A DNA stretch of 64,000 bases from contig JAFDWZ010000033.1 of the NCBI GenBank assembly GCA_018268195.1, positions 1-64,000 on the forward strand, given 5' to 3'. A program made the translations under genes and the position numbers. Below, piece by piece: positions 22,001-31,747 of the stretch. The notes under the pieces were generated by a model. That model was not told the DNA's origin. It worked only from the letters and a program-made list of their open reading frames with translations, and made no database searches. Numbering within the stretch: the stretch's first letter is position 1; the number at the start of each line of letters is the position of its first letter. This DNA is from Bacteroidota bacterium. GTDB lineage: Bacteria; Bacteroidota; Bacteroidia; AKYH767-A; OLB10.

Positions 22001-22495
22001 TTAAATCACTTTTATAAAAAATGCGAATAGTACAATCGAAATTATCAGATCTGTCCATTGGGCAAACTTTTCATTTACGCCTGAATTTTGTTGGAGAGTG
22101 TGTTGAATACCTGCAATGCCAAAATATAGTCCGCTTGCAAAAGCACTTACAATTCGCCACTCAGGTTTGAATAATGAAATAAGTGCCACTAAGCCGAAAC
22201 AAATATTTGCAAAACCTAATTCCCGAAGAATAGGGAAACTCTCCGTGTTGTCAATATGAAAAATATGTTTGGCTGTGAAGGCCGGATTTTTTATTTGCTT
22301 TATTCCTGCTAAGAATAAACGAAGCCCCACTGCTGAAAAAAGGAACCACTTGATGAACAGAAAAAATGTAGGAGATGAACCGGAAATAAGATTATCAGAA
22401 AAAAGGAAAATAATCGGCAACACAAATGTCAGTACACTTACACTTACGATGTAAAATTTATTGGGTAAATCTTCAGTGTTGTTTGTTGTGTTCAT
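22001..22495 (-). CDS. Small multi-pass membrane protein, DUF6790-like
   Basis: A 164-residue integral membrane protein with four hydrophobic helices (about 17-36, 43-63, 90-110 and 147-163). The middle part PILRELGFANICFGLVALIS and SGLYFGIAGIQH recalls DUF6790 membrane proteins, but I hold that loosely. No catalytic motif is visible. It follows a second small membrane protein after 32 bp on the same strand, so the two probably form an operon. No function can be given. Nothing links it to the downstream phosphate genes, which have their own promoter. Confidence 0.7.
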   Translation of the reverse strand: MNTTNNTEDLPNKFYIVSVSVLTFVLPIIFLFSDNLISGSSPTFFLFIKWFLFSAVGLRLFLAGIKQIKNPAFTAKHIFHIDNTESFPILRELGFANICFGLVALISLFKPEWRIVSAFASGLYFGIAGIQHTLQQNSGVNEKFAQWTDLIISIVLFAFFIKVI

Positions 22496-22527
22496 GGTGT
22501 TAAATGATGTTGGTTAGATTGGTTATT

Positions 22528-22899
22528 TTACTTGCTACTAATATTTTTCAGAGTGATACCCGCTGTTGACAGAAAAGGAAGCGTAGAAATAAGGATTTTC
22601 AAATTCATTTCCATTAGACCTATAATAAACATTAGCCCTAACAGCAATCCCAAACATGCTATACCTGTGTAAGTAAGAATTTTACCCGGTCTCTTTTGAA
22701 ACAAAGTAATAAAAAGCAGCAGCTGACCTAATAGAGGAATAACTGTAAACGGATGTATTACTGATTTCGAAGCGGAGAATAATTTATTGATAACCTCGTA
22801 TTCAGCTTCAAACAAGAAGGCGCTGTTGTTACCACTCCATTGCAGGTAACCAATCAGTGAAGTAAGAATTAACAACAGATTTAAAACCTTGTATTTCAT
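22528..22899 (-). CDS. Small four-helix membrane protein, function unknown
   Basis: A 123-residue protein with four predicted membrane helices (about 4-21, 52-68, 76-95 and 101-117) and no recognised motif. It is upstream of, and co-directional with, the DUF6790-like gene. An exact -7 box (TACTTTTG, minus strand 22980-22987) lies about 80 bp upstream and may drive both genes. The 245-bp gap to clpC otherwise holds only that promoter candidate and the clpC terminator. Confidence 0.65.
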   Translation of the reverse strand: MKYKVLNLLLILTSLIGYLQWSGNNSAFLFEAEYEVINKLFSASKSVIHPFTVIPLLGQLLLFITLFQKRPGKILTYTGIACLGLLLGLMFIIGLMEMNLKILISTLPFLSTAGITLKNISSK

Positions 22900-23087
22900 T
22901 TCTTAGTTCAAGAGAATTTGAATTTGGAATTCGATGTATGATATCTGTTTTAAATGCTCTAATGATTGAAATCAGTATTCAAAAGTAAACATTCCCTGAT
23001 ACGATATTTTCCTTTTTCTTTTCAATTCTCACTCTTTGAAAATAGTATTACTTCTCTTGTGGGATGATTATTTCTAATGCAAACTAT

Positions 23088-23123
23088 AAAAACAAAAGAG
23101 CCACCTATGATGGTGACTCTTTT
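23088..23123 (-). terminator. Intrinsic terminator of clpC
   Basis: On the minus strand AAAAGAGTCACC pairs with GGTGGCTCTTTT across a short loop, with one mismatch, and a T-rich tail (TTTTGTTTTT) follows. It begins about 20 bp after the clpC stop. Confidence 0.8.
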
Positions 23124-23144
23124 CTGCTAAAACAATTTTCACAA

Positions 23145-25706
23145 TTATGGATTGTTCTCTTCTTTTTTCTTCTTCGGCTTTGCCGGAGGTGTTGCCTTGG
23201 AAATATTAGCTTTTAGTGTGTTTGATTCTTTATCAAATACTACCTCAATGCTGTCGCCTTCCTGCAATTCGGATTTGATGATTTCTTCAGCAAGCATATC
23301 TTCCACATATTTCTGAATAGCTCGCTTCAATGGTCGTGCACCGTAGCTTTGGTCATAACCTTTGTCGGCAAGAAATTCTTTTGCCTCATCATTGAGCTTA
23401 ATCTTATATCCCAGTGCAGTAATGCGTGAGTAAAGTTTTTCAAGTTCAATGTCAATGATTCGTATGATATCATCCTTGTTGAGTTGATTAAACACTACTA
23501 CATCATCAATACGGTTCAGAAATTCAGGAGCGAATGCTTTTTTCAGTGCATTCTCAATCACACCACGAGCATGATCGTCCATCTGTGCTGTTTTGGCTCC
23601 TGTAGCAAAACCTACTCCCGAACCAAAATCTTTCAACTGACGTGAGCCAATGTTGCTTGTCATAATGATGATGGTGTTTTTGAAATCTACCTTACGTCCT
23701 AAAGAGTCGGTAAGTTGCCCGTCATCTAAAGTTTGCAACAGAAGGTTAAACACATCAGGATGTGCTTTTTCAATTTCGTCAAGCAACACTACTGCATAAG
23801 GTTTACGTCTTACTTTTTCAGTAAGCTGTCCGCCTTCTTCATATCCTACATATCCCGGAGGCGCTCCAATAAGGCGCGATACGGCAAATTTTTCCATATA
23901 TTCACTCATGTCAATGCGGATGAGTGCATCATCCGAGTCGAACAAATAACGTGCAAGTACTTTCGCCAGCTCTGTTTTTCCAACTCCTGTAGGTCCTAAG
24001 AAAATAAAGGAGCCTATCGGCTTGTTGGGGTCTTTCAATCCGGCACGGTTACGCTGTATGGCGCGTACCACTTTCTGAATAGCTTCGTCCTGACCAATCA
24101 CTTTACCTTTCAGTTCATCAGGCATTTTTATCAGACGTGCTGTTTCAGCCTGTGCCACACGTTGCAGAGGAATACCACTCATCATGGATACCACTTCTGC
24201 CACATCTTCTTCGGTTACGGCATAACGCTGATTTTTTGTTTCATCTTCCCACTGTTTTTTGGCAGCTTCGAGCTGATCTATCAGTTGTTTTTCAGAATCA
24301 CGCAGGCGTGCAGCTTCTTCGTATTTCTGGCTGCGTACCACTCTGTTTTTTTCTGTTTTTATCTCCGCTATTTTTCCTTCCAGTTCCACAATATTTGCCG
24401 GAACATGTATGTTGGACAAATGCACACGTGAGCCTGCTTCGTCTAATGCATCAATGGCTTTATCGGGCAGAAAACGATCGGTGATGTAACGGTTTGTCAG
24501 TGTCACACAGGCTTTCAGTGCTTCAGGGGAATAATTTACATGGTGATGTTCTTCATAACGGTCTTTGATGTTGTTAAGAATCTCCACGGTTTCATCTACC
24601 GAAGTAGGGTCAATAATTACTTTCTGAAAACGTCTGTCAAGTGCTCCGTCTTTTTCAATGTACTGGCGGTATTCATCCAGTGTGGTAGCACCTATACATT
24701 GTATTTCGCCTCTTGCCAATGCGGGTTTAAACATGTTGGAAGCATCCAATGAACCACTGGCACCTCCGGCACCAATGATGGTGTGTATCTCGTCAATAAA
24801 AAGAATTACATCAGGCGATTTCTCAAGTTCATTCATCACCGCTTTCATACGCTCTTCAAACTGACCACGGTATTTGGTTCCTGCCACCAGTGAAGCAAGG
24901 TCCAATGTAACAATACGTTTGTTAAACAATACTCTTGATACTTTACGCTGAATGATGCGCAATGCAAGACCTTCGGCAATGGCCGATTTTCCTACTCCGG
25001 GTTCACCAATGAGAATGGGGTTGTTTTTCTTTCTGCGCGAAAGTATTTGCGATACGCGCTCAATTTCTTTGCTGCGGCCTACAATAGGATCCAATTTTCC
25101 TTCTTCGGCAGCCTTGGTAAGGTCGCGCCCGAAGTTGTCAAGTACAGGAGTTTTGGATTTGGCATCACCTGCTTTTTTAGAGGTGGAGCCGCTTCCCAAT
25201 CCCGGACCTTCGTCATCATCTTTGTTATACGGGTCGTCAGAGGGCGATTGTGGTGCTTCTGATTTAAAATTGGATTTGAAGGTTTCCAGTTCCTCACGCA
25301 TAATTTCGTAATTCACACCAAACTGATTGAGAATTTGCGTTGCAATGTTGTCTTCGTCTTTCAGTATAGAAAGCAAAAGATGTTCAGTGCCGATGATATC
25401 ACTCTTAAAAATTTTAGCTTCGAGATAGGTTATCTTCAATGCTTTCTCGGCTTGTTTGGTCAGAGGAATATTGTTCAGGTTGCTGACATTTCCTGAGTTG
25501 GATTTTACTGCATTCTCAACGGATTTACGCAGTTCTACCAGATTTATGTTTAGTGATTTCAGGAATTTAATAGCCATTCCTTCACCTTCACGTATCAGGC
25601 CCAGCAACAAGTGCTCTGTACCTATGTAATCATGACCTAAACGCAGTGCTTCTTCACGGCTGTAAGTGATAACGTCTTTTACTCGGGGGCTGAATTTTGC
25701 TTCCAT
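23145..25706 (-). CDS. clpC: ATP-dependent Clp protease ATPase subunit ClpC
   Basis: Hexameric AAA+ unfoldase that feeds proteins to ClpP. The 853-residue protein has the full ClpC layout. Two Clp-N repeats (about 1-145) are followed by an acidic linker and the first AAA+ domain with [13 protein letters not shown] and [18 protein letters not shown]-type middle domain comes next ([20 protein letters not shown]). The second AAA+ domain has [17 protein letters not shown] and [16 protein letters not shown], and then the D2-small domain. The middle domain separates it from ClpA and ClpB. It is monocistronic, with a promoter in the divergent gap to gyrA and a terminator downstream. Confidence 0.96.
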   Translation of the reverse strand: MEAKFSPRVKDVITYSREEALRLGHDYIGTEHLLLGLIREGEGMAIKFLKSLNINLVELRKSVENAVKSNSGNVSNLNNIPLTKQAEKALKITYLEAKIFKSDIIGTEHLLLSILKDEDNIATQILNQFGVNYEIMREELETFKSNFKSEAPQSPSDDPYNKDDDEGPGLGSGSTSKKAGDAKSKTPVLDNFGRDLTKAAEEGKLDPIVGRSKEIERVSQILSRRKKNNPILIGEPGVGKSAIAEGLALRIIQRKVSRVLFNKRIVTLDLASLVAGTKYRGQFEERMKAVMNELEKSPDVILFIDEIHTIIGAGGASGSLDASNMFKPALARGEIQCIGATTLDEYRQYIEKDGALDRRFQKVIIDPTSVDETVEILNNIKDRYEEHHHVNYSPEALKACVTLTNRYITDRFLPDKAIDALDEAGSRVHLSNIHVPANIVELEGKIAEIKTEKNRVVRSQKYEEAARLRDSEKQLIDQLEAAKKQWEDETKNQRYAVTEEDVAEVVSMMSGIPLQRVAQAETARLIKMPDELKGKVIGQDEAIQKVVRAIQRNRAGLKDPNKPIGSFIFLGPTGVGKTELAKVLARYLFDSDDALIRIDMSEYMEKFAVSRLIGAPPGYVGYEEGGQLTEKVRRKPYAVVLLDEIEKAHPDVFNLLLQTLDDGQLTDSLGRKVDFKNTIIIMTSNIGSRQLKDFGSGVGFATGAKTAQMDDHARGVIENALKKAFAPEFLNRIDDVVVFNQLNKDDIIRIIDIELEKLYSRITALGYKIKLNDEAKEFLADKGYDQSYGARPLKRAIQKYVEDMLAEEIIKSELQEGDSIEVVFDKESNTLKANISKATPPAKPKKKKEENNP

Positions 25707-26010
25707 TATTCTGAGTTTTAATATATTTTAACGGTAAAAATCTGAAATAGTTTACTTATTATAATCAGGTAATTTCATTAAATTACCAACAACAAACCTA
25801 ACAATTATTTTTCAAACAACCTGTTAGTAAATCTTTATAACATTTTCACTCGTTTTGAACATAAAATGTGCCATTAAAACCTTACCTTCGCAAACATGAC
25901 AAAAGAGGTAGTATTGGCGCAATGAACTAAACTAAATGTGACAGCCTTTACACTTTAGATTCTAAAAATTAAGATATTATTTAAAGCTTTTATAAACGAT
26001 TAAATTTATT
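25707..26010. other. Divergent clpC-gyrA intergenic region (304 bp)
   Basis: No gene is supported here. The clpC side holds an exact -7 box and a palindrome, described separately. On the gyrA side the best -7 candidate is TACCTTCG (25883-25890), one mismatch from consensus, which would give a leader of about 110 nt. A nine-codon reading frame (ATG at 25896, stop at 25923-25925) lies in that leader; I see no evidence that it is translated. Confidence 0.6.
25768..25819 (-). promoter_or_regulatory. clpC promoter with a palindrome at the predicted transcription start
   Basis: On the minus strand the -7 box TAGGTTTG (25793-25800) exactly matches TAnnTTTG, with a TTG 16 bp upstream (25817-25819). 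Just downstream is a perfect 8-4-8 inverted repeat, GGTAATTT-CATT-AAATTACC (25768-25787), which covers the predicted start of transcription. It does not match CIRCE or the CtsR site. Confidence 0.5.
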
Positions 26011-28578
26011 ATGTCAGAAGGAGAAAAAATAGTCCGTATTAACATTGAGGAGGAAATGAAAACAGCCTACATTGATTATTCAATGTCGGTAATTGTGTCA
26101 CGTGCATTACCTGATGTGCGCGATGGTTTTAAACCTGTACACCGCAGGGTGCTTTACGGAATGCTTGAGTTGGGTGTACTATCCAACCGCGCTTATAAAA
26201 AATCAGCTAGAATTGTAGGGGAGGTGCTTGGTAAATATCACCCACATGGTGATGCATCAGTTTACGATACTATGGTGCGTATGGCTCAGGAATGGAGCCT
26301 GCGTTATCCACTCGTTGACGGACAGGGAAACTTCGGAAGTATTGATGGCGACAGCCCGGCAGCTATGCGTTATACGGAAGCACGACTGAAGAAAATTGCC
26401 GAAGAAATGCTTGCCGACATTGACAAGGATACCGTTGATTTTAAACTGAACTTCGATGATACTTTACAGGAGCCTACCGTGTTGCCTGCCAAAATTCCAA
26501 ACCTGCTGGTAAACGGTGCTGCCGGTATTGCCGTGGGTATGGCCACCAATATGCCGCCTCACAATCTCACAGAAGTGTGCAAGGCCATCATCGCATATAT
26601 TGACAACAAGGAGATTCTGGTTGATGAGTTGCTTCAGTATGTAAAAGCTCCCGATTTCCCTACCGGTGGAATAATTTATGGTTATAGTGGTGTGAAAGAA
26701 GCCTTGCTTACCGGAAGAGGTCGTGTGGTAATGCGTGCCAAAGCCAACATCGAGAGTATGGAAAACGGCAGAGAACGCATCATCGTTTCTGAAATCCCTT
26801 ACATGATTAACAAAGCCGAGATGATTAAGAAAACGGCTGACCTTGTAAATGATAAGAAAATTGAAGGAATATCAGACATCAGAGATGAAAGCGGAAGAGA
26901 TGGTATGCGTATTGTGTATGAAATAAAACGCGATGCAATGGCAAGTGTGGTGTTAAACAATTTATACAAACACACTCCGCTGCAAACATCCTTTGGTGTA
27001 AACAACATTGCATTGGTTCACGGACGCCCGTTACTGCTCAATCTCAGAGACCTGATTCAATATTTTGTGGAGCACAGACATGAAGTGCTGGTTCGCAAAA
27101 CGAAGTTTGAACTTGCTGAAGCTGAAAAACGAGCTCATATCCTCGAAGGATTACTTATTGCACTTGACCATCTTGATGAAGTTATTGCCCTCATACGTGC
27201 ATCACAAACGCCTGATGAAGCCAAGGCCGGATTGATGGAAAAATTTGCGTTATCCGAAATTCAATCTAAGGCCATTCTCGACATGCGTCTGCAACGTTTG
27301 ACAGGTCTTGAACGCGATAAAATCAAAGAAGAATATGCTGAGCTGATGAAACTGATTGACTACCTGAAAAAGGTGTTGGACAGCGAAGAACTCAGAATGT
27401 CAATTTTGAAAAAGGAAGTTACTGAAGTTGCTGAAAAATATGGGGATGACCGCAGAACAGAAATTATATATGCCGCTGATGATATCAGTATGGAAGATAT
27501 GATTGAAGATGAGGCTGTGGTGGTAACTATTTCGCATATGGGTTACATCAAACGAACACCGCTTACCGAGTACCGCACTCAAAACAGAGGCGGACGCGGT
27601 TCAAAGGGAAGCAGCACACGCGATGAAGATTTTGTAGAACATCTTTTTGTGGCAACCAATCATAATTATATTCTCTTGTTTACACAGAAAGGACGTTGTT
27701 TCTGGCTTAAAACTTATGAAATCCCTGAAGGCAACAAGCAATTTAAAGGAAGGGCTATTCAAAACCTTATAAGCATTGAACCTGATGACAAGGTGTTTGC
27801 ATTTATCAATGTAAAAACACTCGAAGACGAAGAGTATATCAATAATAATTTCATTGTGATGTGTACCAAACAAGGTGTCATAAAGAAAACACCTCTTGAA
27901 GCATATTCACGCGTACGTCAAACCGGTATAAATGCCATCAACATTAATGATGGTGATGAACTTATTGAAGCAAAACTTACCAATGGTAATAATGAAATAT
28001 TACTTGCCGTAAAATCAGGACGCGCAATCCGCTTTAATGAAAATACAGTGCGTACTGTTGGACGAAATTCCATAGGTGTAAGAGGAGTATCGCTCGACAA
28101 CGAAACGGATGAAGTGATAGGAATGGTATGCGTACAAAATCCGAAGGAAGAAACCATTTTGGTAGTTAGCGAAAAAGGTTTTGGAAAACGAAGCGACTTG
28201 GAAGATTATCGTGTAACCAACAGAGGTGGTAAGGGAGTGAAGACAATGAACATTACCGAGAAAACAGGAAATCTTATTGCCATTAAATGTGTGACCGAAG
28301 GCGATGACCTGATGATTATTAATAAATCGGGAATCACCATTCGCATGGAAGTGAAAGACCTCCGAATTATGGGACGTAATACACAAGGAGTAAAACTCAT
28401 CCGCTTGGATGATGATGACTCCATTGCATCGGTTGCTAAAGTAGATGTTGATGACGCAGAAGCTGAAGTAGAAACAGATATTACAGACGAAAATTCGACA
28501 GGAGAAATAAACAACAACGATGTTTCGGACAATACAACTCCTGAAACAGATAATAATGAACCACCCGTTAATGAATAA
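26011..28578 (+). CDS. gyrA: DNA gyrase subunit A
   Basis: Breakage-reunion subunit of gyrase, 855 residues. The N-terminal topoisomerase part has [20 protein letters not shown], the helix region [17 protein letters not shown] and the catalytic Tyr in [10 protein letters not shown]. The GyrA-box of the wrapping domain is present as [10 protein letters not shown] (about residue 530), which supports gyrase over topoisomerase IV. Six beta-pinwheel repeats follow, then a Glu/Asp/Asn-rich tail. The residue aligned with E. coli Ser83 is Ala, with Ser next to it. A TPR protein gene follows after 26 bp. Confidence 0.96.
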   Translation: MSEGEKIVRINIEEEMKTAYIDYSMSVIVSRALPDVRDGFKPVHRRVLYGMLELGVLSNRAYKKSARIVGEVLGKYHPHGDASVYDTMVRMAQEWSLRYPLVDGQGNFGSIDGDSPAAMRYTEARLKKIAEEMLADIDKDTVDFKLNFDDTLQEPTVLPAKIPNLLVNGAAGIAVGMATNMPPHNLTEVCKAIIAYIDNKEILVDELLQYVKAPDFPTGGIIYGYSGVKEALLTGRGRVVMRAKANIESMENGRERIIVSEIPYMINKAEMIKKTADLVNDKKIEGISDIRDESGRDGMRIVYEIKRDAMASVVLNNLYKHTPLQTSFGVNNIALVHGRPLLLNLRDLIQYFVEHRHEVLVRKTKFELAEAEKRAHILEGLLIALDHLDEVIALIRASQTPDEAKAGLMEKFALSEIQSKAILDMRLQRLTGLERDKIKEEYAELMKLIDYLKKVLDSEELRMSILKKEVTEVAEKYGDDRRTEIIYAADDISMEDMIEDEAVVVTISHMGYIKRTPLTEYRTQNRGGRGSKGSSTRDEDFVEHLFVATNHNYILLFTQKGRCFWLKTYEIPEGNKQFKGRAIQNLISIEPDDKVFAFINVKTLEDEEYINNNFIVMCTKQGVIKKTPLEAYSRVRQTGINAININDGDELIEAKLTNGNNEILLAVKSGRAIRFNENTVRTVGRNSIGVRGVSLDNETDEVIGMVCVQNPKEETILVVSEKGFGKRSDLEDYRVTNRGGKGVKTMNITEKTGNLIAIKCVTEGDDLMIINKSGITIRMEVKDLRIMGRNTQGVKLIRLDDDDSIASVAKVDVDDAEAEVETDITDENSTGEINNNDVSDNTTPETDNNEPPVNE

Positions 28579-28604
28579 ATAAAATCATAAGCTATAAATT
28601 AAAA

Positions 28605-29726
28605 ATGAAAAGATTAATTATCGCATTGCTGGCATGTGTATCCACAGCAGCAATGGCACAAAAAGCACAGGTACAGTCGGCTTACAGTTATCTGAAATAC
28701 GAACAGCTCGACAAGGCAAAGGAAGCAATTGACATTGCAGTGAACCACGAAAACACCATGAACTATGATAAAGCATGGTACTATCGCGGATTGATTTATC
28801 AGTCCTTGTATAAGAATGAGAAATTCGGAAATCTGGATAAAAATCCATTGCAGGAAGCACTGAAGTCGTATAATAAGGCTATGGAGTTAAATCCTAAATT
28901 TGAGTATCGCGATGATATTGAAGAAAAGAAAAAACAACTTGCACAACAATTCGCCAATCAGGGATATATTGATTATCTCTCAAAAAATTATGCAGGAGCA
29001 CTTTCTGATTATGAAGGTCTGTTGAGTATTGCACCTAATGATACAGGGGTTTATTATAATGCTGCCATCTGTGCGGAACGTGCTAATGAACCTTCAAAGG
29101 CAAAACTGTTTTATGCTAAATTGGACGAAATGAAATACAATGATGCTAAAATTTATCAACCTTATGCACAGTTGTACCTTACTGAAGGCGATACAGCCAA
29201 AGCCCTTGAAATTTTGTCCAAAGGATTGGCACGCTATCCCGATGAAAAATCTATTCTGATCACACAAACCAATATTTACATAGTGTCAGGACGTACTGCC
29301 GAGGCACTGAAAGCTATCAATCTTGCAATTGAAAAAGACCCGGGCAACGCTAATCTGTATTTTGCCAAAGGAACTTTATGCGAAAAGTCCGATACCAATA
29401 AAGATGCAGCCATTGCAGCTTATAAAAAAGCGGTTGAACTGAAGGATGATTATTTTGATGCCTATTACAACCTCGGTGCGCTGTATTTTAACGATGGTGC
29501 CCGTCTTGCCAATGAAGCCAACAGCATTAAGGATAATGCAAAATATGCAAAGGCCAAAGCGGTTTTTGATGCTAAATTTAGCGAAGCTAAACCTTATCTC
29601 GAAAAAGCTTATAGCCTGAATCCTAAAGATCAGAGCACATTGCTTTCTCTGAAACAATTGTATGCCACACTCAACGATACGGTGAACTACGAAAAGATTA
29701 AGAAAGCACTTGAAGAAGTGAAATAA
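28605..29726 (+). CDS. Secreted tetratricopeptide-repeat protein
   Basis: A 373-residue periplasmic or envelope protein with a signal peptide (MKRLIIALLACVSTAAMAQ). TPR helices fill nearly the whole mature part; repeats are visible around residues 40-90, 122-160, 180-230 and 235-290 (for example NPLQEALKSYNKAMELNP and AAIAAYKKAVELKDDYFDAY). It is likely a scaffold for protein contacts; no enzymatic motif is seen. It lies 26 bp after gyrA on the same strand and ends at a strong terminator, so it is probably co-transcribed with gyrA. The partner is unknown. Confidence 0.85.
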   Translation: MKRLIIALLACVSTAAMAQKAQVQSAYSYLKYEQLDKAKEAIDIAVNHENTMNYDKAWYYRGLIYQSLYKNEKFGNLDKNPLQEALKSYNKAMELNPKFEYRDDIEEKKKQLAQQFANQGYIDYLSKNYAGALSDYEGLLSIAPNDTGVYYNAAICAERANEPSKAKLFYAKLDEMKYNDAKIYQPYAQLYLTEGDTAKALEILSKGLARYPDEKSILITQTNIYIVSGRTAEALKAINLAIEKDPGNANLYFAKGTLCEKSDTNKDAAIAAYKKAVELKDDYFDAYYNLGALYFNDGARLANEANSIKDNAKYAKAKAVFDAKFSEAKPYLEKAYSLNPKDQSTLLSLKQLYATLNDTVNYEKIKKALEEVK

Positions 29727-29748
29727 ATCGTATTGAAAATAGAATTTT

Positions 29749-29786
29749 CGGGGCTTGCACCAACAGTGCAAGCCCCGTTTGTTTTT
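29749..29786 (+). terminator. Strong intrinsic terminator after the TPR gene
   Basis: A perfect 12-bp GC-rich stem, CGGGGCTTGCAC with GTGCAAGCCCCG, encloses a CAACA loop and is followed by TTTGTTTTT. It closes the gyrA-TPR transcription unit. Confidence 0.92.
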
Positions 29787-29815
29787 AATGTAATTTTACC
29801 GACTCAATATTTTGC

Positions 29816-31045
29816 ATGAATAAAAATAAAATCATCAATGACCCGGTTTATGGTTTCATCACCATTCCTACCGAACTGATTTTTGACATAATTGAACATC
29901 CTTTTTTTCAGCGGCTCAGACGTATCAGGCAACTCGGGCTTGCTCCTTATGTGTACCCGGGTGCCATACATACACGCTTTCATCATGCGCTGGGTGCTAT
30001 GCATATAACTATGCAGGCCATAGACACTCTGCGTAGCAAAGGCCATGAAATTACCAAAGAAGAAGAAGAAGCATTGTGCATTGCTATTGTATTGCACGAT
30101 ATTGGTCATGGACCTTTTTCGCATGCTCTTGAAAATTCCATCGTTAAAAAAGTGCCACATGAGCACATTTCAATGTTAATAATGGATGTACTGAATCGCC
30201 AGTTCAGCGGAAAGCTTACCATGGCGATTTCGATTTTCAGAAATGAATATCATAAAAAATTTCTGCATCAGTTAATCAGCAGTCAGCTCGACATGGATCG
30301 TCTTGACTATCTTACCAGAGACAGTTTTTTTACAGGTGTTTCAGAGGGAGTTATCAGCATTGACCGTATTCTGAAAATGCTGAATGTGGCAAATGATGAA
30401 CTGGTGGTGGATGAAAAAGGTATTTATTCAGTCGAGAAATTTATTGTCGCCAGACGACTGATGTACTGGCAGGTCTATCTGCACAAAACAGTGCTTGCAG
30501 CCGAAAATCAACTCATTCAAATTCTGAAAAGAGCGAGAGAACTAGCACAATCAGGAATGGATTTATTTGCCACCGGCACCTTTAAAAAATTCCTCACTCA
30601 TAATTATACTGAAAAGGATTTTGTTGAGAACCCGGAACTGATAAGTCTGTTTTGCAAGCTTGATGATTTCGACATTTTTGCCAGTATAAAGGAGTGGGCT
30701 GATCATGAGGATATGATTCTTTCTCATCTCTCAAAAGGAATGGTCAACAGGGATTTGTATAAGCTGCGACTTCGTTCAAATCCTTTTGATGATAATGAGT
30801 TAAATGAATTCAGAAGTGTATTGAGTAAGAAATACAATATCAATGGCGACCTTCAGAAATATTTTGTCTTCACCGGAAAAATTGAGAACAGCGCTTATAC
30901 CACACGTCAGGAAAATATCAATATCCTTTTCAAAAACGGAGAGGTAAAAGATATAGCATCTGCTTCTGACAATCTCAGTATTTCAGCTTTATCCAAACCG
31001 GTTGTCAAACATTACCTGAGTGTGGACAGCCTCTGTTTTAAATAG
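29816..31045 (+). CDS. HD-domain phosphohydrolase (dGTPase/SAMHD1-like superfamily)
   Basis: A 409-residue cytosolic metal-dependent phosphohydrolase. The HD-domain ligands are visible in TRFHHALGAMH, VLHDIGHGPFSHALE and the later DMDRLDYLTRDS. The opening INDPVYGFITIPTELIFDII is typical of the YdhJ-type subgroup related to dGTP triphosphohydrolases and SAMHD1. Its substrate is unknown; nucleotide hydrolysis is inferred from the family. It is convergent with rnhB, with only 5 bp between stops and no terminator hairpin visible. Confidence 0.85.
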   Translation: MNKNKIINDPVYGFITIPTELIFDIIEHPFFQRLRRIRQLGLAPYVYPGAIHTRFHHALGAMHITMQAIDTLRSKGHEITKEEEEALCIAIVLHDIGHGPFSHALENSIVKKVPHEHISMLIMDVLNRQFSGKLTMAISIFRNEYHKKFLHQLISSQLDMDRLDYLTRDSFFTGVSEGVISIDRILKMLNVANDELVVDEKGIYSVEKFIVARRLMYWQVYLHKTVLAAENQLIQILKRARELAQSGMDLFATGTFKKFLTHNYTEKDFVENPELISLFCKLDDFDIFASIKEWADHEDMILSHLSKGMVNRDLYKLRLRSNPFDDNELNEFRSVLSKKYNINGDLQKYFVFTGKIENSAYTTRQENINILFKNGEVKDIASASDNLSISALSKPVVKHYLSVDSLCFK

Positions 31046-31050
31046 AAACT

Positions 31051-31689
31051 CTAATCCGTACCAAACGTAAGTTTTGTCTGAAAGGCTTTCAGCTGAAAAC
31101 TTTTTCGATGGTATTCGCAATAACCATGTTGCATAATTGCTTTCACATGGCTATTTGTTGCATAGGCTTTATTTTTTTTCCAGTTATATTGCGGATAAAG
31201 TTGATCCAGCTTTTCCATATACTCATCGCGGTGTGTTTTTGCTAGTATAGATGCTGCGGCAATTGAAAGGTAGGTGGCATCTCCTTTTACTATACACACA
31301 TGTTTTATTTCAGGATAAGTTTTAAAACGATTGCCGTCAATGAGTAATAATTCAGGAACTGTTTTCAGTTGAGCTATAGCGCGATGCATGGCAAGCCATG
31401 ATGCTTGCAAAATATTAATAGTGTCAATTTCCTTATGTGTGCAACTGCCTACAGCCCATGCCACTGCATTTTTTTCAATCTCTATTCGCATCATTTGGCG
31501 TTGTGCAGCACTAAGTTTTTTGGAGTCATTCAGCAATTCATGTTGATATTTTTCAGGAAGAATCACTGCAGCAGCATAAACCGGTCCTGCAAGGCAGCCT
31601 CTGCCGGCCTCATCTACTCCTGCTTCAATAAATTTGCTGTATGCCGACTTTAACATATCGGCAACAAAGGTATTTAATGCTATAGACAT
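31051..31689 (-). CDS. rnhB: Ribonuclease HII
   Basis: Cleaves RNA in RNA-DNA hybrids and starts removal of single ribonucleotides from DNA. The 212-residue protein has the type 2 RNase H motifs: AGVDEAGRGCLAGPVYAAAV (first Asp-Glu pair), LLIDGNRF (Asp), and KGDATYLSIAAASILAKTHRD (Asp plus the RNase HII Ser-Ile-Ala-Ala-Ala-Ser block). The C-terminal YPQYNWKKNKAYATNSH is also characteristic. It is divergent from the BatA-like gene. Confidence 0.96.
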   Translation of the reverse strand: MSIALNTFVADMLKSAYSKFIEAGVDEAGRGCLAGPVYAAAVILPEKYQHELLNDSKKLSAAQRQMMRIEIEKNAVAWAVGSCTHKEIDTINILQASWLAMHRAIAQLKTVPELLLIDGNRFKTYPEIKHVCIVKGDATYLSIAAASILAKTHRDEYMEKLDQLYPQYNWKKNKAYATNSHVKAIMQHGYCEYHRKSFQLKAFQTKLTFGTD

Positions 31690-31718
31690 TTTTCAGAATT
31701 TGCCCAATAGTAATTAAG

Positions 31719-31726
31719 TATATTTG
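31719..31726 (+). promoter_or_regulatory. -7 box of the BatA-like gene
   Basis: TATATTTG is an exact TAnnTTTG match. Transcription would start near 31733, which rules out the upstream ATG at 31724 and supports the ATG at 31748. Confidence 0.6.
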
Positions 31727-31747
31727 CCGCCACACCGTAAGTGCTCC

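Noticed and set aside
24137-25311. Several plus-strand frames of 70-119 codons opposite clpC
   Set aside because: Phe- and Cys-rich antisense shadows of the AAA+ domains, without promoters.
25896-25925. Nine-codon frame in the gyrA leader
   Set aside because: Too short to judge; no conservation data and the promoter before it is only near-consensus.
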